A stretch of 64,000 bases of DNA from Umezawaea beigongshangensis (GCF_016464305.1 NZ_JAEIOJ010000008.1:6870-70869); one strand, 5' to 3'; shown: positions 41,120 to 49,510, counted from the first letter of the stretch. Made by a program: numbers and translations. Notes: generated by a model not told the origin, from the sequence alone.

Positions 41120-42175
41120 TCAGGCCGTGGCGGCCCGGCGCGACGGGGCGCGGCGCGATCGGCGCACCCGCCGGCTCGACTCGCGCACCACCAGCTCGGG
41201 CGCGAAGAGGACGTGCTCGTGCTCGTGGTCGTCGGGAGCGAGCGTCTCCGCGATCACCAGCTCGGCCGCGGTCCGCCCGATGAGCTGGCGCGGCTGGCGG
41301 ACCGACGTCAGCGGCACGGCCGCGGCGGCGGCGAAGTCGATGTCGTCGTAGCCGACGATCGCGACCTCCTCCGGCACGCGCACGCCGGCCCGCACCATCA
41401 CCTGCAGGACGCCGAGCGCCAGCAGGTCGTTGGCGCAGAAGATCGCGTCGGGCCGCGTGGAGCGGGCGAGGAGCTGCTCACCGGCGCGCTGTCCGGAGGC
41501 GACGTTGAGCGCGGGCACCACCAGCTCCTCCAGCACCGACTCGTCGCGCCCCGCCCTCTCCAGCGCGTCGCGCGCGCCGCGGTACCGCTCGCGCGCCTGG
41601 TGCAGCCGCGACGGGCCGTTGACCACCACGATCCGCTCGTACTCCTCGGCGAGCAGGTGCGTGACGGCCAGTTCACCGCCGGTGCGGTCGTCCAGCGCGA
41701 CGGAGCACAGGTCCGGCTCCTGCGCCGGGTGGTCCAGCAGCACCACGGAGACGCCGCGCTCGCGCAGGCGGTGCACTGCGGTGAGGTCCGTCGTCACGGG
41801 CGTGATGAGCACGCCGTGCACGCGCTGCTCGGCCAGCAGCTCCACGTGCCGCGCCTCGCGCTGCGGCGACTCGTCGCTGTTGCACAGGATCACGGCGTGG
41901 CCCGCGTCGCTGGCCGCGTCCTCGACACCGCGCGCCACGTCGGTGAAGAACGGGTTGCCCACGTCGAGCACGACGAGGCCGATCGCGCGGGGCGTCCCGG
42001 AGCGGAGCTGGCGGGCGGACTCGTTGCGCACGAAGCCCAGCTCGCCGATCGCGCTCAGCACGCGCTCCCTGGTGGCGGGTGCGACGACCTCCGGCCGGTT
42101 GAGCACGTTGGAGACGGTGCCCACCGAGACCCTCGCGCGCGTCGCCACGTCGCGGATGCTGGCCGGTGGCTTCAC
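41120..42175 (-). CDS. LacI-family regulator next to lutABC
   Basis: 351 residues from GTG 42175 (AGGAGG upstream). HTH and hinge: IRDVATRARVSVGTVSNVLNRPEVV, ELGFVRNESARQLRSG. Effector domain: LVVLDVGNPFFTDVARGVEDAA, CANDLLALGVLQ, VAIVGYDDIDFA. Divergent from lutABC; two LacI-type palindromes lie between. Lactate operons are more often run by GntR (LutR), so the inducer may be a sugar such as rhamnose whose breakdown gives lactaldehyde/lactate. That is inference. Confidence 0.85.
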   Translation of the reverse strand: MKPPASIRDVATRARVSVGTVSNVLNRPEVVAPATRERVLSAIGELGFVRNESARQLRSGTPRAIGLVVLDVGNPFFTDVARGVEDAASDAGHAVILCNSDESPQREARHVELLAEQRVHGVLITPVTTDLTAVHRLRERGVSVVLLDHPAQEPDLCSVALDDRTGGELAVTHLLAEEYERIVVVNGPSRLHQARERYRGARDALERAGRDESVLEELVVPALNVASGQRAGEQLLARSTRPDAIFCANDLLALGVLQVMVRAGVRVPEEVAIVGYDDIDFAAAAAVPLTSVRQPRQLIGRTAAELVIAETLAPDDHEHEHVLFAPELVVRESSRRVRRSRRAPSRRAATA

Positions 42176-42203
42176 CGTTCCTCCTGGTGGGAGCCGCAAC
42201 TGC

Positions 42204-42215
42204 TGAAACGTGTCA
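42204..42215. promoter_or_regulatory. LacI-type operator 1 (near regulator)
   Basis: TGAAACGTGTCA, an imperfect palindrome centred on CG, 29 bp before the regulator GTG on the minus strand. Suited to autoregulation. Confidence 0.55.
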
Positions 42216-42338
42216 AAGCGGAGTGTATCGAGCGTGCTGAGACGGCCCGCACCTGAGCCGCGCCAGGACGAACCGGGTTCCTCGACCAGTGGCGACGAGA
42301 CCAGTGGCGACGACACGCCGTGTTCTCGCCTTGTCACT

Positions 42339-42350
42339 TGAATCGCTTCA
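42339..42350. promoter_or_regulatory. LacI-type operator 2 (near lutA)
   Basis: TGAATCGCTTCA (TGAA-N4-TTCA with central CG), 82 bp before lutA. Same half-sites as operator 1. Confidence 0.6.
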
Positions 42351-42431
42351 CTGTGAGACGCTCCGGACAGACACACCAGCCGCACGGAGGCCAACGCCGA
42401 TGTCGCCGTCCCGCCCCGACGAGACGCAGCC

Positions 42432-43151
42432 GTGAGGGTCGCGCTGTTCGGCACCTGCCTCGCCGACACCCTCCACCCCGCGACGCTGCACGCCGTCGTG
42501 CGGTTGCTGGAGCGGCTCGGCTGCACGGTCGACTACCCCCTCGCGCAGACCTGCTGCGGGCAGATGCACCTGAACACCGGCTACCGCGACCACGCGGCCG
42601 CGCTGGCCCGGTCGCACACCGCCGCGTTCGCGGAGCACGACGTCGTCGTGACGCCGTCCGGGTCGTGCGCCGGGATGGTCAGGGACAACCACCCGAAGCT
42701 GGTGCCCGGCACGCGGACCAGGACGTTCGAGCTGTCGGAGTTCCTCGTCGACGTGCTCGGGGTGACCGACGTGGGCGCGTGGTTCCCCCACCGGGTGACC
42801 TACCACCCGACCTGCCACTCGCTGCGGACGCTCGGCGTCGGCGACAAGCCGCTGGCGCTGCTGCGCGCGGTGTCCGGCCTGGACCTGGTGGCGCTGCCCG
42901 AGGCGGAGTCGTGCTGCGGGTTCGGCGGCACGTTCGCGCTGAAGAACGCCGAGACGTCCACGGCGATGCTGGGCGACAAGATGCGCGCCGTGCTGGACAC
43001 CCGCGCCGAGGTGCTGTGCGCGTCGGACCACTCGTGCCTGATGCACGTCGGCGGCGGGCTGTCCCGGCTGCGCGCGGGAGTGCGGCCGGTGCACCTGGCG
43101 GAGATCCTGGCGAGCACCGAGGAGGACCCGTGGCGACCCGCAACCCGGTGA
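42432..43151 (+). CDS. lutA: L-lactate utilization protein LutA (Fe-S, CCG domain)
   Basis: 239 residues, GTG start. Two CCG domains: FGTCLADTLHP ... QTCCGQMHLNTGY, then TYHPTCHSLRTLGV ... ESCCGFGGTFALKN. These bind Fe-S clusters or heterodisulfide-type centres. Subunit of the LutABC L-lactate dehydrogenase. lutB starts 22 bp before its end. Confidence 0.95.
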   Translation: MRVALFGTCLADTLHPATLHAVVRLLERLGCTVDYPLAQTCCGQMHLNTGYRDHAAALARSHTAAFAEHDVVVTPSGSCAGMVRDNHPKLVPGTRTRTFELSEFLVDVLGVTDVGAWFPHRVTYHPTCHSLRTLGVGDKPLALLRAVSGLDLVALPEAESCCGFGGTFALKNAETSTAMLGDKMRAVLDTRAEVLCASDHSCLMHVGGGLSRLRAGVRPVHLAEILASTEEDPWRPATR

Positions 43152-44563
43152 CGTGGCTCGGCGCACCCGCCTTCCCGAAGGCGGCTCGCGAGGCGCTGGC
43201 CGACACGCAGCTGCGGGCGAACCTGCGGCGCGCGACCGGCACGATCCGCGGCCGGCGGGCCGAGGCCGTGGGCGAGGTCGAGCAGTGGGAGGTGCTGCGC
43301 CGCGCCGGCGCGGCGATCAAGGACGACGTGCTGGCGAACCTCGACACCTACCTGGTGCGGCTGGAGGAGGCCGTGACGGCGCGCGGCGGGGTCGTGCACT
43401 GGGCGCGCGACGCCGCCGAGGCGAACGCGATCGTGCTGGACCTGGTGCGCGCGACCGGCGCCGACGAGGTGGTCAAGGTCAAGTCGATGGCGACCGCCGA
43501 GATCGGCCTCAACGAGGCCCTGGCCGAGGGCGGGGTCACGGCGGTCGAGACGGACCTGGCGGAGCTGATCGTGCAGCTCGGCGACGACCGGCCGTCGCAC
43601 GTCCTGGTCCCGGCGATCCACCGCAACCGCTCGGAGATCCGGGAGATCTTCGCCCGCGAGATGCCCGACGCGCCCGAGGGGCTGACCGACGAACCGGCCG
43701 ACCTGGCGGAGGCCGCGCGCGAGCACCTGCGGCGCAAGTTCCTCTCGGCGCGGGTGGCGATCTCCGGGGCGAACTTCGCCGTCGCCGACACGGGGTCGGT
43801 GGTGGTGCTGGAGTCCGAGGGCAACGGGCGGATGTGCCTCACGCTCCCGGAGACCCTGATCACCGTGATGGGCATCGAGAAGCTGGTGCCGACGTGGCGC
43901 GACCTGGAGGTGTTCCTCCAGCTCCTGCCGCGCTCGTCCACGGCGGAGCGGATGAACCCCTACACCTCGGTGTGGACGGGCGTGCACCCCGGCGACGGGC
44001 CGCGGGAGTTCCACCTGGTGCTGCTGGACAACGGCCGCACGGCGACGCTCGCCGACCCCGTGGGCCGCCAGGCGCTGCGCTGCATCCGCTGCTCGGCCTG
44101 CCTGAACGTGTGCCCGGTCTACGAGCGGACCGGCGGGAAGTCCTACGGCTCGGTCTACCCCGGCCCGATCGGGGCGATCCTCACCCCGCAGCTCGTGGAC
44201 GATCCGCACGACGCGCAGGCGGCGTCGCTGCCCTTCGCGTCCTCGCTGTGCGGGGCGTGCTTCGAGGTGTGCCCGGTGCGGATCGACATCCCCGAGGTGC
44301 TGGTGCACCTGCGGGAGCGGTCGGTGCGGGCGAGGGGCAGGCGGTCTCCCGAGGCGGTCGCGATGGCCGCGGCGGCGTGGGTGTTCGGCTCGCCGCGGCG
44401 CTACGAGCGGGCGCAGCGGCTGGGCTCGCTCGCCCGGTTCGTCGCGCGCGGCGGCACGATCAGCCACCTGCCCTGGCCCGCTTCGCGGTGGACGGACGCC
44501 CGCGACGCGCCGGTGCCCGCGCCGGAGTCGTTCCGCACGTGGTGGAGGAACAACCGTGGCTGA
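43130..44563 (+). CDS. lutB: L-lactate utilization protein LutB (Fe-S)
   Basis: 477 residues from GTG 43130 (GGAGGA upstream). LUD domain ~60-300 (VKVKSMATAEIGLNEALAEGGV, GSVVVLESEGNGRMCLTLPE), then two 4Fe-4S motifs CIRCSACLNVCPVYE and CGACFEVCPVRID. The C-terminal helix carries WAASRW-like basic/aromatic residues. Electron-transfer subunit of lactate oxidation. Overlaps lutA and lutC. Confidence 0.95.
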   Translation: MATRNPVTWLGAPAFPKAAREALADTQLRANLRRATGTIRGRRAEAVGEVEQWEVLRRAGAAIKDDVLANLDTYLVRLEEAVTARGGVVHWARDAAEANAIVLDLVRATGADEVVKVKSMATAEIGLNEALAEGGVTAVETDLAELIVQLGDDRPSHVLVPAIHRNRSEIREIFAREMPDAPEGLTDEPADLAEAAREHLRRKFLSARVAISGANFAVADTGSVVVLESEGNGRMCLTLPETLITVMGIEKLVPTWRDLEVFLQLLPRSSTAERMNPYTSVWTGVHPGDGPREFHLVLLDNGRTATLADPVGRQALRCIRCSACLNVCPVYERTGGKSYGSVYPGPIGAILTPQLVDDPHDAQAASLPFASSLCGACFEVCPVRIDIPEVLVHLRERSVRARGRRSPEAVAMAAAAWVFGSPRRYERAQRLGSLARFVARGGTISHLPWPASRWTDARDAPVPAPESFRTWWRNNRG

Positions 44564-45182
44564 CGCCCGCGGCGAGATCCTGGCGCGCATCCGCGGCGCC
44601 CTGGCCGACCGGCCGGAGACGCCGGAGGTGCCCCGCGACTACCTGCGCGCGCTGCCGCGCGCGGCGGACCTGCTGGCCGAGCGGATCGCGCACTACCGGG
44701 CCACCGTGCACCGGGTGGACGCGGCGGGACTGCCGGTGGCGATCGGCGCCGCGCTGCGGCGGCGGGGGGCCGTCAGCGTGGCCGCGCCGGCCGACCTGCC
44801 GCCGGAGTGGCTGGTCAGCGGCGTGCGGTGGATGCCGGACTCGCCCCCGCTGAGCACCGAGCAGCTCGACGGCTGCGACGGCGTGGTCACCGGGTGCGCC
44901 GTGGCCGTCGCGGAGACCGGGACCCTCGTGCTGGACGCGGGTCCCGCTCAGGGACGGCGCGTGCTGACCCTGCTGCCCGACTACCACCTGTGCGTCGTCC
45001 GCGCGGAGCAGATCGCGGGCACGGTGCCCGAGGCGCTGGCCCGGCTGGAGCCGACCCGGCCGCTGACGTTCGTCAGCGGGCCGTCGGCGACGAGCGACAT
45101 CGAGCTGGACCGGGTGGAGGGCGTGCACGGGCCGCGCACGCTGGAGGTGCTGCTGGTGGAGTCCCGCCCAGCAGAACATTGA
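44556..45182 (+). CDS. lutC: L-lactate utilization protein LutC
   Basis: 208 residues, GTG 44556 overlapping lutB by 8 bp. LUD domain with GCAVAVAETGTLVLDAGPAQGRRVLTLLPDYHLCVV and the terminal FVSGPSATSDIELDRVEGVHGPRTLEVLLVE motif. Third subunit of the LutABC system that oxidises L-lactate to pyruvate. Operon order lutABC is canonical. Confidence 0.95.
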   Translation: MADARGEILARIRGALADRPETPEVPRDYLRALPRAADLLAERIAHYRATVHRVDAAGLPVAIGAALRRRGAVSVAAPADLPPEWLVSGVRWMPDSPPLSTEQLDGCDGVVTGCAVAVAETGTLVLDAGPAQGRRVLTLLPDYHLCVVRAEQIAGTVPEALARLEPTRPLTFVSGPSATSDIELDRVEGVHGPRTLEVLLVESRPAEH

Positions 45183-45190
45183 CGTGTCAA
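45179..45190. promoter_or_regulatory. Palindrome between lutC and VOC gene
   Basis: TTGAC-GT-GTCAA overlaps the lutC stop, 46 bp before the VOC gene. It shares ACGTGTCAA with LacI operator 1 at 42204. Confidence 0.4.
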
Positions 45191-45236
45191 CTAACGTTGG
45201 ACCGGCCAGTGGACCCGGACGACGGAGGGCAGCACG

Positions 45237-45755
45237 ATGCCGCAGCCGCAGGGCGCCGACCTCGAAGCAGTGCGAGCCAGGCGCGAGGACCTCAAGCAGA
45301 AGTACCTGCACCCGGCGGGTGAGCGGCCCGCCACCCCCGTGCGCGGCGTGCACCACCTCGCGCTGATCGCGCGGGACGTGGAGAAGACGATCCGCTTCTA
45401 CCAGGAGTTCCTGGGCTTCCCGCTGGTGGAGCTGGTGGAGAACCGCGACTACGCCGGGTCGAGCCACTTCTTCTTCGACATCGGCAACCGCAACATGCTG
45501 GGCTTCTTCGACTTCCCCGGCCACGACCACCCCGACTTCACCGAGACGATCGGCGGCGTGCAGCACCTGGCGCTGTCGGTGTCGGCCGAGCACTACGACT
45601 CGATCAGGGCGAAGCTGGACGCCGAGGGCGTCGAGTACCTGGGCCCGGACCGCGGCGTCGAGGACAGCCTGTACGTCCGCGACCCGAACGGCGTGGGCCT
45701 GGAGTTCTACCGCGAGGAGCTGGGCGTGTTCGAGGGCGAGACGCTCGTCCGCTGA
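45237..45755 (+). CDS. VOC family protein (glyoxalase/dioxygenase-like)
   Basis: 172 residues. One VOC unit of two beta-alpha-beta-beta-beta halves: VRGVHHLALIARDVEKTIRFYQEFLGFPLVELVENRD and GGVQHLALSVSAEHYDSIRAKL ... YVRDPNGVGLEFYREE. Metal ligands His (VHHLAL), His (QHLAL) and Glu (LEFY) are present. Either an isomerase/lyase or dioxygenase-like enzyme. It follows lutABC with the same orientation and may be co-regulated. Confidence 0.87.
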   Translation: MPQPQGADLEAVRARREDLKQKYLHPAGERPATPVRGVHHLALIARDVEKTIRFYQEFLGFPLVELVENRDYAGSSHFFFDIGNRNMLGFFDFPGHDHPDFTETIGGVQHLALSVSAEHYDSIRAKLDAEGVEYLGPDRGVEDSLYVRDPNGVGLEFYREELGVFEGETLVR

Positions 45756-45762
45756 CGCGGCG

Positions 45763-45792
45763 CGCGAGCGGCCCGCTCCCCGGCCGCTCGCG
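45763..45792. terminator. Bidirectional terminator VOC / GNAT
   Basis: CGCGAGCGGCC pairs with GGCCGCTCGCG over an 8-nt loop between convergent genes; it abuts the GNAT stop. Confidence 0.8.
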
Positions 45793-46266
45793 TCACCGCA
45801 GGGCCTTCTCGTAGAAGTGGTCGGCGTACGGGCCGTCGTGGTACCGCTCGATCTCCGCGTAGCCGTGCCGGGCGTAGAGGGCGCGCGCCTCGACCAGGTC
45901 GCGGCGGGTGTCCAGCCGCAGCGCGGTCGCGCCCAGTCCGGCCGCCGCGCGCTCGGCCTCGGCCAGCAGCAGCGCGGCGCCACCGGTCCGCCGGTGCTCC
46001 GCCGCGACGTACACGCGCTTGAGCTCGGCGGTCGCCCGCCCCAGCAGCCGCACGGCGGCGCACCCCGCCGGCACGCCGTCGTGCCGGGCCACCAGGAACA
46101 CCGCCGCGTCGTCGGCCGGGTCGTCGACGAGTTCCCGGTCGATCTCCTCCTCCGTCGCGGGACGCTGGTAGAAGCGTCCGATGACCTCGGCGAGGTAGCG
46201 GCGCACCAGCGCCACGGCCTCCGGGTCGTCCTGCGGTGTCGCCGACACCGTCCACCGCGCGTTCAC
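45793..46266 (-). CDS. GNAT N-acetyltransferase
   Basis: 157 residues from GTG 46266. GNAT core: AELKRVYVAAEHRRTGGAALLLAEAERAA (acetyl-CoA loop; the usual R/Q-x-x-G-x-G/A reads RRTGGA), ALRLDTRRDLVEARALYARHGYAEIERY. Substrate unknown. Stands alone, convergent with the VOC gene. Confidence 0.87.
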   Translation of the reverse strand: MNARWTVSATPQDDPEAVALVRRYLAEVIGRFYQRPATEEEIDRELVDDPADDAAVFLVARHDGVPAGCAAVRLLGRATAELKRVYVAAEHRRTGGAALLLAEAERAAAGLGATALRLDTRRDLVEARALYARHGYAEIERYHDGPYADHFYEKALR

Positions 46267-46309
46267 GCTCCCATTCTGCCGACGGGAGCCGGCCGAATTC
46301 CCGATCGGA

Positions 46310-46480
46310 CCGGATCGGGGTGGTGGAGCGGACCGCGAACCGCGCGAGCAGGACCACCGCGACGGCCGGGACGGCCGTGCCCGCCAGCAGAGCGACGGCG
46401 CCTCGGCTCCGGCGACGAGGCCGCTGAGGGAGCCCGCGCCGACCGCGGCGTCGGTCCGCGGTCTCGTCCGTCGTCGCGCG
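46310..46480 (-). pseudogene. Possible remnant of a membrane transporter C-terminus
   Basis: On the minus strand one frame reads AVGAGSLSGLVAGAE, then the next frame continues GAVALLAGTAVPAVAVVLLARF. Together they look like the last membrane helices of an MFS-type protein broken by a frameshift. No start exists. Low confidence; random G+C-rich sequence can mimic hydrophobic helices. Confidence 0.3.
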
Positions 46481-46511
46481 ACGGTCGATCCTCCGTTCGC
46501 CCGCACGAGAA

Positions 46512-46547
46512 CGGCCTTCCGGTGGGATCGTCCACCGGAAGGCCGTG
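46512..46547 (-). terminator. Terminator of the TetR gene
   Basis: ACGGCCTTCCGGTGG pairs with CCACCGGAAGGCCGT over a 6-nt loop, 10 bp past the tetR stop on the minus strand. Confidence 0.85.
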
Positions 46548-46556
46548 CCGGCGGGA

Positions 46557-47105
46557 TCAGCGGCCGCTGAGGACGCGGGCCCAGGGTTCGTCGAGGTCGG
46601 CGAGGCCGAGGGTGGTGACGACGTTGTCCAGCATCCCGGCGCCGAACCACTGCCGGACGGCCTCCCCGTCGCCGCCGAGGAGGCCGCGGACGAGTTCGAC
46701 CTGCTTCGCGTAGCACGAGCGCACGGCGTCGCCGACGAGCGGCTCGACGGCGGCGCAGTTGGCCTGCATCAGGAACATCAGGACGTCCCGGTCCTCGATC
46801 AGCACGGCGTAGGCCGTCCGCGCCACGCGCAGGGCCTGCGCCGAGGACCGCGGCGGCGGCGCCTCCCCGGCGACCCGCGTCAGGGTGCTCGCCATCAGCT
46901 CCGAGACGTGGTCGACCACGCTGGCGAAGAGCGCCTGCTTGTTCGCGAAGAGGCGGTAGACGTAGGGCTGCGAGATGCCGGCCCGCTCGGCGATCTCCTG
47001 GGTGGTCGTCCCGTAGAAGCCCTTGCGGGCGAAGCAGGCGACCGCGGCCTCCAGGACGACCCGACGCCGCTGGTCGCTCTTGGTGCTCGTGCCGCGCGCA
47101 GGCAT
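46557..47105 (-). CDS. TetR/AcrR family regulator
   Basis: 182 residues. HTH: RRVVLEAAVACFARKGFYGTTTQEIAERAGISQPYVYRLFANKQALFASVV. The C-terminal ligand domain is divergent (LIEDRDVLMFLMQANCAAVEPLVGDAVRSCY). Upstream on the same strand lies a decayed NTF2-like reading frame and then a long palindrome. The regulator probably bound there to control itself and that gene. Confidence 0.9.
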   Translation of the reverse strand: MPARGTSTKSDQRRRVVLEAAVACFARKGFYGTTTQEIAERAGISQPYVYRLFANKQALFASVVDHVSELMASTLTRVAGEAPPPRSSAQALRVARTAYAVLIEDRDVLMFLMQANCAAVEPLVGDAVRSCYAKQVELVRGLLGGDGEAVRQWFGAGMLDNVVTTLGLADLDEPWARVLSGR

Positions 47106-47118
47106 GAGCGGTAGTCGA

Positions 47119-47271
47119 TCACGAGGGACTCGGGTCGAGCGCCTCGACGGCGACGAGGGGGTTCCAGCAGTCGACGTAGCGGGTGATCCGGCCGGAGGAG
47201 ATCAGGCGCAGGTGCTCGGCGAGGGCGCGCTGAGCGGGCGTCCGGCGTGCGACGGCCGAGGTGGTGCTCGT
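47119..47271 (-). pseudogene. NTF2/SnoaL-like gene remnant with internal deletion
   Basis: The frame reads TSTTSAVARRTPAQRALAEH, then LRLISSGRITRYVDCWNPLV, then AVEALDPSPS and stop: 50 residues where SnoaL-like proteins have ~130. The first part looks like a normal N-terminal helix ending LISSGRI, the second like the last strands (GRITRYVDCWNPL). The middle seems deleted, joined at a shared GRI. The expected start codon is ACG, not ATG. It lies just upstream of tetR. Confidence 0.5.
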
Positions 47272-47281
47272 GTGCGCTCCT

Positions 47282-47309
47282 ACGCTAGTGATTGACCAAT
47301 CACTAGCGT
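47282..47309. promoter_or_regulatory. Large palindromic operator upstream of the tetR unit
   Basis: ACGCTAGTGATT and AATCACTAGCGT are perfect 12-bp arms around GACC. It is A+T-richer than the surroundings and typical in size of a TetR-family operator. Confidence 0.75.
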
Positions 47310-47340
47310 GGTCGGCCGTTCGCGCCCCGGTCGAGAAGGA

Positions 47341-47383
47341 CGGGAGCCACCGCTGATCGGCCGGCGATCAGCGGTGGCTCCCG
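47341..47383 (-). terminator. Terminator of the Ser/Thr kinase gene
   Basis: A perfect 19-bp stem (CGGGAGCCACCGCTGATCG with its complement) and short loop, 8 bp past the kinase stop on the minus strand. Confidence 0.9.
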
Positions 47384-47391
47384 GTGACGTG

Positions 47392-48861
47392 CTACGAGGG
47401 GTCGTAGGAGTGCGGCAGGTTCCAGGACAGGGCCGCCCGCAGCTCCTCCACGTGCCGGTCGCGCAGGGACGGGTGCTCGTCGTGCGCGATCGGGAACAGC
47501 CGCAGGCCGCCGTGGTGCCTGCCGAACGGGCGGTCGCCGAGCTGCGCCGGGGGCGCGGCGCCCTCGGCCAGCCAGACCACCAGCCACGGCCGCGTCTGGT
47601 GCGGCACGACCCGCACCCGCGCGATGCTGTACCACCACAGCTGCGAGCGCTGGCCGCCCTCGGACACCACGAGACCCTCGCGGCTGACGGCCAGCGTCCG
47701 GCGCGGGCGCAGCGCGGGCACGAGGAACCTCGCCGCCCCGCCCACCAGCGCCAGCAGCACGCCGAGGAACACCGCCTGCTCGTAGAGCCGCAGCGGCCCC
47801 TGCTCGGCGACGGCTCCCACCGCGAGCGCCGCCACCGCGAGGCACACCGAGCCCCACCGCAGCTGCGCCGCGCGCGAGGTCCGGAACCGCACACCGTTGC
47901 CGACCTGGAGCGGGGTGCGCTCGGGACCGGTGGGAACGCGCAGCGTGCCCGGCTTGGGCACCGACGCCTTCAGCTCGGTGTGCCGCTGCTCCACCAGCGT
48001 CTTCACCGGCGCCGGCAGCCAGTCCTGCTGCGCGGTGCCGCCCGGCGAGCCCAGCAGCCGCAGCACCTGCGCCGGGTCCGGCCTGCGGGCCGGGTCGCGC
48101 TCCAGGCACGCCGCCGCCACGGCCCGCAGACCCGGCGGCAGGTCCCCCAGCTCCGGCTCGGCGTGCACCGCCCGGTACAGCAGGGCGTTGGTGTTGCCGT
48201 CGCCCCACGGCCCGCGCGCGGACGCGGCGAACACGATGATCGCGCCGAGGGCGAACACGTCGCTGCGCGGACCGACCTCGGAACCGACGATCTGCTCCGG
48301 CGAGAGGAATCCGGGCGTGCCGAAGAACGCGCCGGTCTCGGTCAGCCCGGTGTGCTCCAGCGCGCGGGCGATGCCGAAGTCGATCACACGGGGCCCGTCC
48401 GCGCCGAGCAGCACGTTGGACGGTTTGAGGTCGCGGTGCACGAGTCCGGCTCCGTGGATGGCGCACAGCGCCTCCGCGAGTCCGGCCGCGAGCTTGCGCA
48501 CGGCCTCCTCGGGCAGGGGGCCGCTGGTCTGCACGGCCTGGTGCAGCGTGGGGCCCGGCACGTACTCCGTGGCCATCCAGGGGCGGGGGGCGTCGGGGTC
48601 GGCGTCGATGACGGCGGCGGTCCAGAACCCGCCGACGGACCGCGCCATCTCGACCTCGCGGCGGAACCTCTCCCGGAACCCCGCGTCGTCGGCCAGCTCG
48701 GACTTCGCGACCTTCACGGCGACCGGCCGGCCACCGCGGGACCAGCCGAGGTACACCGCCCCCATCGCGCCCGACCCGAGACGACCCGCCAGAACGTACT
48801 CGCCGACCTGCTTCGGGTTGTCGACCTGCAGTGGCTGCACCTCGTCCTCTCCCTCGATCAC
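47392..48861 (-). CDS. Ser/Thr protein kinase with C-terminal membrane/PH-like part
   Basis: 489 residues. Kinase domain ~20-270: GRLGSGAMGAVYLG, VAVKVAK (Lys50), VHRDLKPSNVLL (Asp144), IDFGIARAL (Asp161), GTPGFLSPEQI, DVFALGAIIVFAASARGPWG. After a linker come two close membrane segments (~330-375) and a C-terminal ~110 residues (RTLAVSREGLVVSEGG ... LWWYSIARVRVV) resembling bacterial PH-like domains. No PASTA repeats. The PH-like end would face the cytoplasm with the kinase, so it is not a simple extracellular sensor. Confidence 0.9.
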   Translation of the reverse strand: MIEGEDEVQPLQVDNPKQVGEYVLAGRLGSGAMGAVYLGWSRGGRPVAVKVAKSELADDAGFRERFRREVEMARSVGGFWTAAVIDADPDAPRPWMATEYVPGPTLHQAVQTSGPLPEEAVRKLAAGLAEALCAIHGAGLVHRDLKPSNVLLGADGPRVIDFGIARALEHTGLTETGAFFGTPGFLSPEQIVGSEVGPRSDVFALGAIIVFAASARGPWGDGNTNALLYRAVHAEPELGDLPPGLRAVAAACLERDPARRPDPAQVLRLLGSPGGTAQQDWLPAPVKTLVEQRHTELKASVPKPGTLRVPTGPERTPLQVGNGVRFRTSRAAQLRWGSVCLAVAALAVGAVAEQGPLRLYEQAVFLGVLLALVGGAARFLVPALRPRRTLAVSREGLVVSEGGQRSQLWWYSIARVRVVPHQTRPWLVVWLAEGAAPPAQLGDRPFGRHHGGLRLFPIAHDEHPSLRDRHVEELRAALSWNLPHSYDPS

Positions 48862-48928
48862 CGATGTCTTCCGTCGAGAGTAGAGGTGCGACGGTCTCGG
48901 CGCGGTGACGTTCCGGTCAGGAGGTGTG

Positions 48929-49510
48929 TCAGGCGGTGCGCGGCGGCAGCGGGAGCGGCAGCGCGGGGAGCCCGTCGAGGCTCACGCCGACGCGCTCCTT
49001 CGCCGCGCAGTACTCGGCGAACTGCTCGTCGGTCTTGCGGCCGAAGAAGTCCGCGTGCAGCGAGCGGTCCTCGCGGTGCTCCATCAGCGGCACCGCGAAC
49101 CCGCAGGAGTCGCTGACCCGCTCGGCGGTGACGACCACGATCGCCCGCACGGCGGGTTCGTCCGCGGCGGCGAAGTGCCCGACGAGACCGGCCCAGCGCG
49201 GGTCGTCGCGGAACACCGGCTCACCCCGGCCGTGCACCCGCACGATGTTCGGCGGCCCCTCGAAGGCGCACCACATGAGCGTGATCCGGCCGTTCTCCCG
49301 CAGGTGGGCGACGGTCTCCGCGCCGCTGCCGCCGAAGTCCAGGTAGGCCACGGTGCGGTCGTCGAGCACCGCCAGCGAGCCGGCCCGTCCCTTGGGGGAG
49401 ACGTTGACGTGGCCGTCGCCGGCCAGCGGCGCGGTCGCGACGAAGAAGACGTGCTGCGCGTCGATGAACGACCGCAGCCGGTCGTCGATCCGCTCGTGAA
49501 CCCTGCCCAT
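48929..49510 (-). CDS. PPOX-type pyridoxamine 5'-phosphate oxidase-like protein
   Basis: 193 residues. VFFVATAPLAGDGHVNVSPKGRAGSLAVLDDRTVAYLDFGGSGAETVAHLRENGRITLMWCAF is the split barrel of the PPOX family with FMN-site residues. No obvious ribosome site; CAGTAT ends 8 bp before the ATG, so leaderless translation is possible. Physiological substrate unknown. Confidence 0.87.
   Translation of the reverse strand: MGRVHERIDDRLRSFIDAQHVFFVATAPLAGDGHVNVSPKGRAGSLAVLDDRTVAYLDFGGSGAETVAHLRENGRITLMWCAFEGPPNIVRVHGRGEPVFRDDPRWAGLVGHFAAADEPAVRAIVVVTAERVSDSCGFAVPLMEHREDRSLHADFFGRKTDEQFAEYCAAKERVGVSLDGLPALPLPLPPRTA

Noticed and set aside
42286-42315. Direct repeat of CCAGTGGCGACGA upstream of lutA
   Set aside because: Two copies only, not palindromic and off the likely promoter; probably a small duplication.
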